Assembly (NCBI GenBank): GCA_022842245.1
Contig: JALHPZ010000018.1
Location: forward strand, 1 to 64,000
Reading direction: 5' to 3'
From: Gemmataceae bacterium
GTDB taxonomy: Bacteria > Planctomycetota > Planctomycetia > Gemmatales > Gemmataceae
Length of the DNA: 64,000 bases
Shown here: positions 16,843 to 26,746 of the stretch, in pieces
Position numbering within the stretch: the first letter of the stretch is position 1
Layout of the letters: each line of letters starts with the position of its first letter
Made by a program: the position numbers and the translations under genes
The notes under the pieces: model-generated
Told to the model about the DNA's origin: nothing
Databases searched by the model: none
What the model saw: the letters and a program-made list of their open reading frames with translations, nothing else

Positions 16843-19800
16843 ATGGCATTCCAGACGAAAACGTGGGGTTGGAAGGGCATGGCCGCCCGCCTCTTGCTCG
16901 TGCCCGTATTGGCCGGGGCCTCGGCCGCCACGGTCCGCGCGCAAGCTTTGACCCCCAGCCCGTCGGCCACGCCGACGAGCACCACCAGTAATACCGAAAA
17001 AGCCCGTCAGCTTGTCGCCCAGGCGCAGACCGCCCTCAAGAAGGGCGACCTCGCCACGGCCGAGAAACTCGCGAAGCAGGCCCAGGACCTGCGTGCGAGC
17101 CTCGCCTACACCGAGTCGCGGCCCGAAACGATTCTCGCCGAGGTCGCCCGCAAGAAAATGTCCGGGACGACCGCCAAGAGCGGCACAGCCGGCGGCGACC
17201 CGAAGGAACTGATGAAGCTCGGCCGGCAGGCGCTGGCCGCCGGCAAGATCGATCAGGCGCAGGACTATGCCTCGCAGGCCAACCAGGCCGCCACCGCGAA
17301 GGGGATGCGCTGGGGCCTGTTCGACGACACTCCGGCGTCGCTGGCCAAGGACGTCCAGGACGCCCGCAAAAAGGCCGACCGTGCCCAGTCCGACACGCTA
17401 TTCAAGAAGGCCAAGGAACTGTTCGCCGCGAAGCCGGCGACCGAGGCCGAGCGCCTGCAGAATCTCGATCAGGCCATGAACATGGCCTACCAGGCGAAGA
17501 ACCTGCACGGCGATTACAGCATCTGGGATCTGGGCGACAAACCCGATTCGCTGATCGCCAAGATCGAAGCGGAGAAGGTTCAACTGCGGAAGAAGGCCGG
17601 CGCGACGATCGCGAGCGCGACCAAGGCGGTCGAAACGAAGGCCGCCGCGATCGCGACGGACGTGAAGCAGGCCGCCGATACGGTGAAGTCGACCGTCAAG
17701 GAAACGGTGGCGAAGGCGGACCTGAAGATTCCCGCGCCGTCGCTGTCCGCGGCGATGGAGCCGGCCAAGGCCGAAGTGCTGAAGCTCGTGGCCGAAGGCC
17801 GCGAACTGCTGGCGCAGGGCCAGGTGATCGAAGCGAAGGCGAAGTCCGACGCGGCCCGCGTGCTGGCGGAACGATCGCGTCTGACGGCGGCGGTCTTCGC
17901 GGACGTCGAAGATTCGCCCGCCAAGCTGGCGAGCGCGGTGCAATCGACCGGCAAGGAGATGATCGACGGCCTCATGAAGGAAGCCGACGCACAAGTGGCG
18001 TCCAAGGCGACCGACAAAGCCGAGGCCGCGCTCTCGACCGCGCGTGAACTGTCCGAAGGGCTGGGCCTGTTCACCAAGGCGATCGACGAGAAGATCGCGA
18101 AGGTGAGCGGCAAGGTGCCGATGGTGCCGAAGGCGATCGCGTTGCCGTCGGCGGTCGCAGCGGTGCCGGCGCCGATCGCGGCTCCGATCGCCCCGATGGC
18201 CGTGGCCGTGCAGCCGATGTTGCCCGTCGCCCCGCCCGCGCCGGCCGCCCCGAACCTGCTCGACCAGGCCGCGAAGGAACTCGCTAACGGCGACCTCGAA
18301 ATGGCGCGCAAGATCGCCATCCAGGCCCACAACGGCGGCGACGCCGCGATGAAGGCCAGCGCCCAGTCGCTGCTCCGCCAGATCGACGTGGAAGCAACCG
18401 CCGCGAACAAGAAGACCGCCCAGCAGGCCTTCGCGAACGCCGTCACCACCTTCAACAACAAGCAGTACGACACCGCCCTCGAAGTCTTCGCCAAGATCGA
18501 TCCGGCGCTCCTGACGGACGCGCAGAAGGAACAGGCGAAGAGCTACATGGAGCAGTGTCTGGAGAAGACCGAGCCGAAGATCAAGCTCGCCGTCGCGTCC
18601 GAGGAAGCCCCGGGCGTGGCGCGTGTCGGCAGCCTGCGGCCGGTGACCGAAGTTGAATCGCCGAAGATCGAGGCACCGAAGGCCGAACCCAAGGTGGAAC
18701 CGAAGGGGTCGCTCGTCGCGATCAACGAGAAGCCGGCCAACACCGTCGCCGACGAACAGAAGGCGATGGCGGAAGTCGCGTTCCAGAAGCTGCGTCAGGA
18801 CGGTCTGGACGCCATGAAGGCGGCCGGCGACGCGTGGGGCCGCGGCGACACCGATACGGCCATGAAGATCCTCGAGGAATACGGCACGAAGGTCCGCGCC
18901 TCATCGCAATCGGCCGCCCGGCAGGCCAATCTCCTTCGCCCGATCGAGACGCGACTCGAAGGCTACACGAAGCTCAAGCACCACGCCGACTACGTCAAGA
19001 AGGAAGCGACCGAGAAGGACGCCGTCCGCCGCGACCGGCTGAACACCAACGTCGCCGAGCAGATGAAGCAGGAGGAAGTGAAGAAGAAGGTCGCCGAGAT
19101 CAACGGCCTGATGAAAGACAAGAAGTTCGTCGAGGCCGAGAAGCTCGCTGCCCAGGTGAAGCTGCTCGATCCGGACAATCCGACGCTCACGTTCATCGCC
19201 GAGCAGACGAAGTACGCCCGCCGCAAGGACGATTGGGCGAAGATCGAAGCCGGCAACGAACAGTTCAACCTCGACGCCCTGAACGCCGCGAACAAGAACG
19301 GCCCGTCCCTCACGGACGACATGCCGCTCAAGATCGATCCGAAGCGCTCGCAGATCGCCGCGATGCGGGGTGAAGACCCGTACCAGCGGCGGATGACCGA
19401 GCAGGAACGCAAGATCGAGCAGACGCTCTCCGGCAGCGTGTCGATGAAGTTCGACAACACCACGCTCCGCGAAGCGATCTCCGCGCTCCGTTCGAACTCC
19501 GGCCTCAACATCGTCACCGACGACGTGGCCCTGGAAGACGAAAAGATCTCGCTCGACAGTGTCGTCGTCAACGAGGACCTGAAGGACCTCTCGATGAAGG
19601 ACGCCCTGGCGATCCTGCTCGAGAAGGCCCGCTGCTCGTTCGTCGTCGAGAATAACGTCGTCAAGGTCACCACGACGAAGCGCTCGAAGGGCCGGCTCAT
19701 CACGAAGGTCTTCCACGTGATGGACCTGGTGACGCCGATCCCGGAATACGGCCTGTCGCCGCACCACACCTTCGCGGGCGCCATGGCCGCGAAGAACGGC

Positions 19801-21204
19801 GTCGGCGGCCTGCCCGGCGCGCAACAGTCCGGCCCCACGCCGTTCATCCCGAACAGCGGCATCAAGGGCGGGGAACTCGTCAGCAACGGCCTCGGCCTGC
19901 CCGGCTCGAACCAGAACCTCCCGAACGTCTCGGGTGTGATCCAGAACACGAACGAGGGTCGTGGCCAGCTGGCCATGTCGCCGCAGCGGGGGGCCTACAG
20001 CCAGCAGCTGATGAAGCTCGTCACGGGCATGGTCCGTCCGTACTCGTGGAGCGAACTCGGCGGCAACGGCAACCTCTCGTACTACGACATCGGCGGCGCG
20101 CTGGTCGTCAACCAGACGGCCGACGTGATCGGCGAAGTCCAGCAACTCCTCGATTCCCTCCGCCGCCTGCAAGACCTGTCGGTGTCGGTGGAAATCCGCG
20201 TGGTGAGCCTGTCGGAAGCGTTCTTCGAGCGGGTCGGCGTCGACTTCTCGATGAACATCAAGACGAACAACACCACGCTGGAGCGGGAATTCGCGACGAG
20301 TCAGTTTCGTCCGCAGCCGTTCCTGAACGACATCAACAGCCGGGGCATCGTGGGCTTCTCGCCGGCGACGAGCTTCACGTCGGACCTGGACGTGCCGATC
20401 CGGCCGTCGAGCTTCGGCCTGAGCCTGCCTCCGTTCGGCGGCTACCAGCCGAGCCTCGGGCCGACCACCAACGGCGGCCTCTCGCTGGGCCTTGCGTTCC
20501 TCAACGACATCCAGGTCTACATGTTCCTGGAAGCCGCCCAGGGGAACCGCCGCGTGAACATCATGCAGGCACCGAAGATCACGATGTTCAACGGCCAGAC
20601 CTCCACGATCTTCGTTGGCGACATGTCGTTCTTCACGACGGGCCTGCAAGTGCTGAATGTCGGCGGGCAGTTCGTCTACCTGCCGCAGAACACGGCGATC
20701 CCGATCGGCCAGGGGTTCAACCCGCAGGGCCAGGGTAGCTCGAGCGGCGTGAGCGTGACGGTGCAGGCGGTGATCTCGTCCGACCGGCGGTTCGTGCGTC
20801 TGAACCTGACGCCGACGCTGACGGCCCTGGCGAGTGCGAACGTGCCGCTGTTCCCGATCACGACGTTCGTCACGCCGGTGTTCGAAGGCGGCTCGCAAGG
20901 CCAGCCGATCCCGTTCACGCAGTTCTACCAGCAGCCGTCGTTCACGGAAATTTCCGCCCAGACGACGGTGGCCGTGCCGGACGGCGGCACGGTGCTGCTC
21001 GGTGGTCTGAAGACGATGGCCCAGGGCCGCAACGAGTTCGGTCCGCCGGTCCTCGCCCAGGTGCCGTACCTGAATCGGTTGTTCAAGAACATCGGCATCG
21101 GGACGGAAACCCGGCACGTGATGCTCATGGTCACGCCGCGGATCATCATCAACAGCGAGGAAGAACTCCGTCAGACCTCCGATCAGGGTATCGGCGGCAA
21201 CTGA
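16843..21204 (+). CDS. Secretin-type outer-membrane protein with long repeat-rich N-terminus
   Basis: The 1453-residue protein begins with a signal peptide ending near Val-Arg-Ala-Gln. About 800 residues of Ala/Lys/Glu-rich helical, TPR-like repeats follow. A short secretin N-domain (Asp-Asn-Thr-Thr-Leu-Arg-Glu-Ala...) comes next, then the bacterial type II/III secretin domain, ending with the typical Val-Pro-Asp-Gly-Gly-Thr-Val-Leu-Leu-Gly-Gly-Leu and Met-Val-Thr-Pro-Arg-Ile. It should form a multimeric outer-membrane channel, as in GspD or PilQ. AAGGAGG at 16825-16831 sits about 11 bases before the ATG at 16843 and only 2 before the alternative at 16834, which decides the start. No other secretion genes are adjacent. 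The helical N-terminus is much longer than in usual secretins. Confidence 0.88.
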   Translation: MAFQTKTWGWKGMAARLLLVPVLAGASAATVRAQALTPSPSATPTSTTSNTEKARQLVAQAQTALKKGDLATAEKLAKQAQDLRASLAYTESRPETILAEVARKKMSGTTAKSGTAGGDPKELMKLGRQALAAGKIDQAQDYASQANQAATAKGMRWGLFDDTPASLAKDVQDARKKADRAQSDTLFKKAKELFAAKPATEAERLQNLDQAMNMAYQAKNLHGDYSIWDLGDKPDSLIAKIEAEKVQLRKKAGATIASATKAVETKAAAIATDVKQAADTVKSTVKETVAKADLKIPAPSLSAAMEPAKAEVLKLVAEGRELLAQGQVIEAKAKSDAARVLAERSRLTAAVFADVEDSPAKLASAVQSTGKEMIDGLMKEADAQVASKATDKAEAALSTARELSEGLGLFTKAIDEKIAKVSGKVPMVPKAIALPSAVAAVPAPIAAPIAPMAVAVQPMLPVAPPAPAAPNLLDQAAKELANGDLEMARKIAIQAHNGGDAAMKASAQSLLRQIDVEATAANKKTAQQAFANAVTTFNNKQYDTALEVFAKIDPALLTDAQKEQAKSYMEQCLEKTEPKIKLAVASEEAPGVARVGSLRPVTEVESPKIEAPKAEPKVEPKGSLVAINEKPANTVADEQKAMAEVAFQKLRQDGLDAMKAAGDAWGRGDTDTAMKILEEYGTKVRASSQSAARQANLLRPIETRLEGYTKLKHHADYVKKEATEKDAVRRDRLNTNVAEQMKQEEVKKKVAEINGLMKDKKFVEAEKLAAQVKLLDPDNPTLTFIAEQTKYARRKDDWAKIEAGNEQFNLDALNAANKNGPSLTDDMPLKIDPKRSQIAAMRGEDPYQRRMTEQERKIEQTLSGSVSMKFDNTTLREAISALRSNSGLNIVTDDVALEDEKISLDSVVVNEDLKDLSMKDALAILLEKARCSFVVENNVVKVTTTKRSKGRLITKVFHVMDLVTPIPEYGLSPHHTFAGAMAAKNGVGGLPGAQQSGPTPFIPNSGIKGGELVSNGLGLPGSNQNLPNVSGVIQNTNEGRGQLAMSPQRGAYSQQLMKLVTGMVRPYSWSELGGNGNLSYYDIGGALVVNQTADVIGEVQQLLDSLRRLQDLSVSVEIRVVSLSEAFFERVGVDFSMNIKTNNTTLEREFATSQFRPQPFLNDINSRGIVGFSPATSFTSDLDVPIRPSSFGLSLPPFGGYQPSLGPTTNGGLSLGLAFLNDIQVYMFLEAAQGNRRVNIMQAPKITMFNGQTSTIFVGDMSFFTTGLQVLNVGGQFVYLPQNTAIPIGQGFNPQGQGSSSGVSVTVQAVISSDRRFVRLNLTPTLTALASANVPLFPITTFVTPVFEGGSQGQPIPFTQFYQQPSFTEISAQTTVAVPDGGTVLLGGLKTMAQGRNEFGPPVLAQVPYLNRLFKNIGIGTETRHVMLMVTPRIIINSEEELRQTSDQGIGGN

Positions 21205-21225
21205 TCGGATCGAAGTGCATCGCGA

Positions 21226-21262
21226 CCGGCGGGAGGGGCAACCCTCCCGCCGGTTTCGTTTT
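21226..21262 (+). terminator. Rho-independent terminator of the secretin gene
   Basis: A perfect 12-bp stem (CCGGCGGGAGGG and its complement) with a four-base loop GCAA is followed directly by TTTCGTTTT. It begins 21 bases after the secretin stop and ends at the stop of the convergent NUDIX gene. It is the best classical terminator in the window. Confidence 0.88.
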
Positions 21263-21705
21263 CAGCGGGCGGGTTCGACTTGGAATTTCGGGGTGAGCAG
21301 TGGCGGGCCGAGGGGCGCGCCGACGGCGGTGGCGAGGCGGACGATGGCGCGGAGGCCCGGCTCCTCGATGCGGGCGAGCGCTTCGGCCACGTCCACCCAT
21401 TCGCGGGTCCGCTCGCGGAATTCCGGCCAGGTGGGGTGCTCGAGCGTCACTTCCATCGCGAAGACGCTGACGAGGTGGGCTCGGCCCAGTTTCTCGTAGT
21501 GGTAACTGCCAAGGGAGGCGGGGCGAAGGAGACCGACGAGGCCGGCTTCCTCCCAGGCTTCGCGTTCGGCGGCCTCGAGTGGCGTGCAACCCGGATCGAT
21601 CCGACCCTTCGGGACAACCCACCGCGCCCGGCGGCGCGAGGTCACGAGGCAGATCCGGCCATCGCGAACGGGCAGCGCGGCGGCCTGAAGCAAGTGGTCG
21701 GGCAT
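21262..21705 (-). CDS. NUDIX hydrolase, diphosphoinositol/diadenosine polyphosphatase-like
   Basis: The 147-residue protein carries a NUDIX box, Arg-Glu-Ala-Trp-Glu-Glu-Ala-Gly-Leu, preceded by Val-Pro-Lys-Gly-Arg-Ile-Asp-Pro-Gly. The metal-binding Arg-Glu-x-x-Glu-Glu core is complete. The first Glu of the general GX5EX7REUXEEXGU pattern is Cys here. The Trp-Val-Val-Pro-Lys-Gly start resembles the DIPP/ApnA branch, where this position is variable. Such enzymes hydrolyse a nucleoside or inositol diphosphate linked to another group. The start ATG is at 21705. The gene is convergent with the secretin and ends inside its terminator. Confidence 0.85.
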   Translation of the reverse strand: MPDHLLQAAALPVRDGRICLVTSRRRARWVVPKGRIDPGCTPLEAAEREAWEEAGLVGLLRPASLGSYHYEKLGRAHLVSVFAMEVTLEHPTWPEFRERTREWVDVAEALARIEEPGLRAIVRLATAVGAPLGPPLLTPKFQVEPAR

Positions 21706-21818
21706 TCGTGCCTTTCAAATCCTGACGAGACTTCCCATCTATCAAACGTAAAACACCCTTCGGCGTGCAACGGTAAAACTTCGAATTTCCCCATTTTCTC
21801 ACGATTTTGGAAAGTCCC

Positions 21819-23018
21819 ATGTCGGCGGAACTCACGGTGCGGCAAGTCATGCAACCGGAACCGATCACGGTTCCGCCGGACGCGCCCATTCGCGACGTCC
21901 TCCGCACCATGAACCGCAACCGGATCGGTGCCGTGCTCGTCGTGCGCGACGAGGGCAAGCTCGTCGGCATCTTCACCGAGCGCGACTTGCTCAAGCGCGT
22001 CATCACCGCCATTCCGGGCTGGCGCGAGTACCCGGTTTCGGATTGGATGACCGCCGATCCGTACACGATCTCCGCCGACGTCGGCTGGGACGACGCCGTC
22101 GGCATGATGACCAAACTCCGGGTCCGGCACCTGCCGGTCGTCCAGAACGGCAAACTCCTCGGCCTGATTTCCTCGCGCGCACTCATGAACCGCCGTACGG
22201 AATTCTTGGACCAACGCGTCGAGGAGCGCACGCGAGAACTCAAGCGAGTCAACGAGGAGTTGCTCGCGCGGGATGCGGAAACGGCGTACAACATGCGGGC
22301 GGCCGGACAGTTTCAAACCTTACTGCTGTTGCCGCACGCTCCGCCCGACTGGCCGGAACTGGACTGGGGCATCCATTTCGAACCCGTGGACCACCTTGGC
22401 GGCGACTATTACGACTTCGCCACACCAGATGCGGATCATCTGGGCATCCTGATCGCCGACGCGAGCGGCCACAGCATCCCGGCCGCCATGGTGGCGATCA
22501 TGGCGCGGATCGCCTTTGCCGACGTGGCACCGACCACCACCAACCCCGGCGAAGTTCTGGGGGCCATGAACCACCGGTTGCAAGGCCTCGCGGGCGAACG
22601 GTTCGTCACGGCCTTTTACGGGGTACTCAACCGCAAGACGCGGGTCCTGCGCTACGCCACCGCCGGCCACCCGCCGCCGCTCCTGCTGCGCGGCGATTCC
22701 GGAGAGGTCCGACCCCTCTCCGCCCAGGGCTTCCTCCTCGGCGTCATGCCCGACGAAGTTTATTACGAGAAGCAGGTCGAGGTCAAATCCGGCGACCGGA
22801 TCGTCTTCTACACCGACGGCGTGACCGAAGCCCGCAACGCCATCGGCGAACAGTTCGAAACCGACCGGCTGATCCGGTGCCTCGCGAACCACGGCCGCAA
22901 ACGATCCGCCGACGTCCTCGAACACCTGCGCTCTTGCCAGCGGGCCTTCTGCGACGGCCACCCGTACTCCGACGACGTGACGCTGGTTACGGTCGGCATC
23001 GGCGCGGCGATCGGTTAG
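21819..23018 (+). CDS. CBS-pair fused to PP2C/RsbU-type serine phosphatase
   Basis: The 399-residue protein has two CBS domains (about residues 1-125) that typically bind adenine nucleotides. A short Glu/Arg-rich coiled coil links them to a C-terminal SpoIIE/RsbU phosphatase domain, with Gly-Gly-Asp-Tyr-Tyr-Asp, Asp-Ala-Ser-Gly-His and Asp-Asp-Val-Thr metal-binding motifs. RsbU-type phosphatases usually dephosphorylate anti-anti-sigma factors in partner-switching systems; no partner gene is nearby. The CBS module suggests control by energy status. I start at the ATG at 21819; a TTG four codons upstream is less likely. Confidence 0.87.
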   Translation: MSAELTVRQVMQPEPITVPPDAPIRDVLRTMNRNRIGAVLVVRDEGKLVGIFTERDLLKRVITAIPGWREYPVSDWMTADPYTISADVGWDDAVGMMTKLRVRHLPVVQNGKLLGLISSRALMNRRTEFLDQRVEERTRELKRVNEELLARDAETAYNMRAAGQFQTLLLLPHAPPDWPELDWGIHFEPVDHLGGDYYDFATPDADHLGILIADASGHSIPAAMVAIMARIAFADVAPTTTNPGEVLGAMNHRLQGLAGERFVTAFYGVLNRKTRVLRYATAGHPPPLLLRGDSGEVRPLSAQGFLLGVMPDEVYYEKQVEVKSGDRIVFYTDGVTEARNAIGEQFETDRLIRCLANHGRKRSADVLEHLRSCQRAFCDGHPYSDDVTLVTVGIGAAIG

Positions 23019-23060
23019 GATGAAGGCGGCGATTCGTTTCCTTCGGGAAGGAGTCTGGCC

Positions 23061-25823
23061 GTGACGCACACTCGCGGATGGTTTGTTCTGCTTCTTGGCG
23101 CATCGCTCGTTTCCGCGGCCGATCCGCAAAAACCCGATCCCGATAAGCTCGCGCGCGACTTGGGCAGCGCCGTCTTCGCCGAGCGGGAAAAGGCCTCGCG
23201 CGAGTTGTGGAAACTCGGCCGGACTGCCCGGCCAGCGCTCGAAAAGGCCGCTGACAGCGACGACCCCGAAATCGCCAAGCGCGCCGGCAACATTCTGGAC
23301 AAGTTCAACTGGGGCATCTTCCCCGATACGCCTGCGACCGTGCTGAAGCAGATCAAGGAATTCCGTTCGAACGATTGGAACCGGCAATCGCCGGCCCTCG
23401 CCGCGCTGGCGGACATGGAGCCGCACGGCGTTGAAACGATCGGGTTGCTGCTCGCGCACGTTGTGGAACCGGAGCGCCGGGCCGGGTTGTACGGCGAGGT
23501 CCTGACGCTGGCGCGCGACCGGGTGCCGCGCTGGATGGAGCGGGACGAATGGACGAAGGCGGAAGCGTTTCTCACTGTCGCCGCAGGCGGGCCGAACCCG
23601 GAGGCGTGGCTCGATTACGCCGACTTCCTGCAACGGCGCGGGCAGACGGCGCGGGCGATCGAGTCATTGAACACCTTCGCGAAGATGCCCGGCGAGCGCG
23701 GGCGCGACGCGACGGCGGCGCTGGCAGTCGTCCTGCAACGGGACGGGAAAGGCGCCGACGCGGCCAAACGGCTGCGGACGATCCCGGCGGAATCCCGGCC
23801 GGCGCACCTGTTGCCCTCCTTGCTCGAAGACGCGGGATTGTGGAACGAGCTTTCCGCCGATCCCGACCCGAACGAGGGTCCGCCGAATCCGGGGTTGAGT
23901 CTCTTCCGCGCCCGGAAGGGCGGCCTGAAAACGAAGTCCGTTGAACTACTGGCGGAGTTGAAGCGGATCGGCGTCGAAGCCGACCGCGAGTCCGCCGCCG
24001 AGGCCGGATTGGCGTTGTTGCTCAACGGCTATCCGTTGGAGGGCATCGCCACACTGAAGGAAAAGAAGGCCCACCCGCGCCTGCTGGCGGACGTCTACGC
24101 CGGGCGGCTGATGTTCCCCGATGTGCTCTCCGTGCTCGGCGAGGGCGCGCTCGCGCGGGATCTGGAAGACGAGGACCAGGCACGGGATCGGCTGTACTAC
24201 GACATGCGCAAAGCACGAGTCTTCGCGCAGATCGGGCGGAAGGACGACGCGGTCCAACTCTTCCACCGCATCTTCGCGGCGACGCGCTTGCGGGACCACT
24301 ACCTCATTCGAGAACTCCTGCGGGCGGAGTTGCGGGCCGGATATTTCGACCTCGCATGCGAACATGCCGGGACCACGATCGAGCAACTCGACCGCTCCGG
24401 CGATTCGTTCGTGGCGCAACCGGAACCGTTCGAGCTGATTTTTGAAGACGACGCCGAGGCGGCGCTGGGGCTGTGGCGTGCACTGCGCGTGACGGCGCCG
24501 ACGAACGCCGATGCGCCGGGCGCGACGATGCGGCGCGTCCGCAAGCTGCTGGCCGGGAAGGCCGACGCGACGGAAACGACGGTCGCCCGCGCCGCGCTCG
24601 ACGCCCACGCCGCGCCAAGGGTGGAGCCGCGATCCCTTGCGGATCGCGTGCGCGAGCATCGCGCCCGCGCTACGCTGGCGCGGCGGGCCGGGGATTGGGC
24701 CGACGTCGAAAAACACCTCCGCGAATCGGTTCGCATCTGGAGCCTCGACGCCAACGGCCAACCGCGATCACCAACCGAAATCCGCGATCAGACGAGCGCC
24801 GGCTCGGCCGGCCCGCGCTCCTGGCTCTTCGACACGAATGAGACCTTCAAGATCGCCGTCGACCTCGGCGAGTTCCTGATGGAACGGAACCGGCCGAGCG
24901 ACGCTGCCACCGTGTTCCACGATTGCTGGAAGCAGTACCCGTTCAACCCGATTCCGCTGTATCTCTCGGGCCGGGCTTTGGCGGCCGCCGGCCAGGCCGC
25001 CGACGGCGCGAAACGGATCGCCCTCGCACACGCCGTCGCGCTGGGGGACGCGCAGTATCGCGGCCGATTCCTCCATGATCTCTGCGAGCGGGGAGCGATG
25101 GCCGACGTGCGTATCGCCCGCGACGACACGGCCCGCTGCGCCTGGTACTGGACGCCGTACCGCGGCAACGTGTGGAACGCCATGGCGCGGGCGTCCCACC
25201 TCTTGAAGGAACACGAATCCTCGGCCGCCGCCATCGAGCGGAACCTGCATTTCCTGCTGAAGACGCCGAACGTGGTATTCGTGGACGGCGTGGGCTATGT
25301 GACCGTGCCGGCGAGCGTGCGCGGCAGCCGTGCACGGGCGATGCTGGCGGACGGGAAGGCCGCGGAGGCGTTCGCGGAGGCGAAGGCGATCCTGCAACTG
25401 CTGCCGGGACAAACGGAGTTCCTGACCGCGATCGTACCGGAGTTCGACAAGGCGGGGATGAAGACCGAGGCGGACGCGCTATTCGGGATCTCCTGGACGG
25501 CGCTGCGGAAACTGCGGGCCGACAACCCCGACAGCGCGTGGGTGCCGGCGACGATGGCGTTCGCGGCTGCCGGATGCCGGCGCGAACTGGACGAAGCGTT
25601 GAAACTGGCGACGCTTGCCGTCGAACGCGAACCCGACCTGCGCTGGCACCGGGAAGTGCTGGCCGAAGCGCACTTCCGACGCGGCGAACGGGACGACGCC
25701 GTCAGGATCGCGGCGGATCTCCACAAGCTCGACCATCGCAGCGGATACTTCCGGCGGCTCCTTGAACGCTACAAATCGGCCGACATCGCCAGCCCGCTGC
25801 CACTCTCGCCCGAGGACGATTGA
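23061..25823 (+). CDS. Large exported helical-repeat protein of unknown function
   Basis: The 920-residue protein starts at GTG 23061, supported by AAGGAG about 8 bases upstream. A signal peptide ends near Val-Ser-Ala-Ala. The first 80 residues look like a HEAT-type or armadillo-like segment (Ala-Glu-Arg-Glu-Lys-Ala-Ser-Arg-Glu-Leu). The rest is long TPR-like helical repeats, with the clearest TPR-type helices at the C-terminus. No catalytic motif is visible. It follows the CBS-phosphatase gene by 42 bases on the same strand and may share its transcript. Its stop TGA abuts the stop of the convergent TolB-like gene with no base between. Confidence 0.7.
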   Translation: MTHTRGWFVLLLGASLVSAADPQKPDPDKLARDLGSAVFAEREKASRELWKLGRTARPALEKAADSDDPEIAKRAGNILDKFNWGIFPDTPATVLKQIKEFRSNDWNRQSPALAALADMEPHGVETIGLLLAHVVEPERRAGLYGEVLTLARDRVPRWMERDEWTKAEAFLTVAAGGPNPEAWLDYADFLQRRGQTARAIESLNTFAKMPGERGRDATAALAVVLQRDGKGADAAKRLRTIPAESRPAHLLPSLLEDAGLWNELSADPDPNEGPPNPGLSLFRARKGGLKTKSVELLAELKRIGVEADRESAAEAGLALLLNGYPLEGIATLKEKKAHPRLLADVYAGRLMFPDVLSVLGEGALARDLEDEDQARDRLYYDMRKARVFAQIGRKDDAVQLFHRIFAATRLRDHYLIRELLRAELRAGYFDLACEHAGTTIEQLDRSGDSFVAQPEPFELIFEDDAEAALGLWRALRVTAPTNADAPGATMRRVRKLLAGKADATETTVARAALDAHAAPRVEPRSLADRVREHRARATLARRAGDWADVEKHLRESVRIWSLDANGQPRSPTEIRDQTSAGSAGPRSWLFDTNETFKIAVDLGEFLMERNRPSDAATVFHDCWKQYPFNPIPLYLSGRALAAAGQAADGAKRIALAHAVALGDAQYRGRFLHDLCERGAMADVRIARDDTARCAWYWTPYRGNVWNAMARASHLLKEHESSAAAIERNLHFLLKTPNVVFVDGVGYVTVPASVRGSRARAMLADGKAAEAFAEAKAILQLLPGQTEFLTAIVPEFDKAGMKTEADALFGISWTALRKLRADNPDSAWVPATMAFAAAGCRRELDEALKLATLAVEREPDLRWHREVLAEAHFRRGERDDAVRIAADLHKLDHRSGYFRRLLERYKSADIASPLPLSPEDD

Positions 25824-26681
25824 TCATTTCGGAACGGCGAGGGTATACACGTCGCTGCCGCCGTCGCGAGTGGAGATGAAGGCAATGGTCTTGCCGTCGG
25901 CGCTCCACGTCGGCGATGTGTCCTGGGCCGCGTGGTTCGTCAGGTTCCGCGAGCCGGTGCCGTCGGCGTTCACAATCCAAATGTCGTAGTTCCCGCCGCG
26001 CTGCGAAACGAAGGCGACGCGCCTCCCGTCCTTGCTCCACGCCGGCCAGCCGTCGAGGTGGTCGCCGTCGGTCAGCTTCTTCAAGTCCGTGCCGTCGGCC
26101 TTCATGGTGAAGAGTTTCTGTTTACCCGTGCGGCCGCTGGCGAAGGCGATGCGTTTCCCGTCGGGGCTCCACGCCGGATGCAGGTCGTACGCCACCTCGC
26201 TTGTCAGTCGCGTCTCGTTCTTCCCTTCGGCGTCCACGGTGTAAAGTTCCGGGTTGCCGTGCCGCGTGCTCACCCAGAGGAGCTTCTTGCCGTCGGGGGC
26301 GAAGCGGGGCGATTCCTCGAAGGCCTTGTGCGGCACGATGGTCTTGTCGTCGCTTCCGTCGGCGGCGCAAACGTGGATGCGCAGCTTGCCGTCGGTGCCT
26401 TGAAGCTCATCGAAGACGTAGGCGACGCGCTTGCCGTCGGCGCTCCAACTCGCGTCGAAGTGCGGCATGACGTGGTTCGGCAGCAGGCGCTTGAGGTCCT
26501 TGCCTTCGGCCGTCATCGTCCAGACCGCCATCTTCCCCTCGTGGATGCGCGTGAGGAGGAACGTCTTGCCGTCGGGCGACCACTGGAGGTGCTGCTTGAA
26601 GCTGCCGTCGGTCGTGACGCGCGCGGGGTCCGCGGCCGCGGCGGGAACGGATAGCAGCATGAGGAGGGCGATCGTGCGCAT
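25824..26681 (-). CDS. Exported TolB-like beta-propeller (PD40 repeats)
   Basis: The 285-residue protein has a signal peptide (Met-Arg-Thr-Ile...Ala-Ala-Ala) and six WD40-like PD40 repeats. Each has the form Trp/Phe-Ser-x-Asp-Gly-Lys-x-Ile/Val-x-Phe/Tyr-x-Ser-x-Arg, spaced about 42 residues apart. This gives a six-bladed propeller of the TolB C-terminal type, but no N-terminal TolB domain is present. It is likely a periplasmic binding or scaffold protein; no Tol-Pal genes are adjacent. The start ATG is at 26681, and its stop is directly next to the stop of the preceding convergent gene. Confidence 0.8.
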   Translation of the reverse strand: MRTIALLMLLSVPAAAADPARVTTDGSFKQHLQWSPDGKTFLLTRIHEGKMAVWTMTAEGKDLKRLLPNHVMPHFDASWSADGKRVAYVFDELQGTDGKLRIHVCAADGSDDKTIVPHKAFEESPRFAPDGKKLLWVSTRHGNPELYTVDAEGKNETRLTSEVAYDLHPAWSPDGKRIAFASGRTGKQKLFTMKADGTDLKKLTDGDHLDGWPAWSKDGRRVAFVSQRGGNYDIWIVNADGTGSRNLTNHAAQDTSPTWSADGKTIAFISTRDGGSDVYTLAVPK

Positions 26682-26746
26682 CGTGTCCGGCCTCCGCGAA
26701 ACCGATACAACGGCCCGGCACCATCGCGTTCATCACCGGAGCCGTC

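Noticed and set aside
18901..21117. 738-codon open frame on the minus strand opposite the secretin
   Set aside because: It lies entirely within the secretin core and has no recognisable domain, start context or separate promoter.
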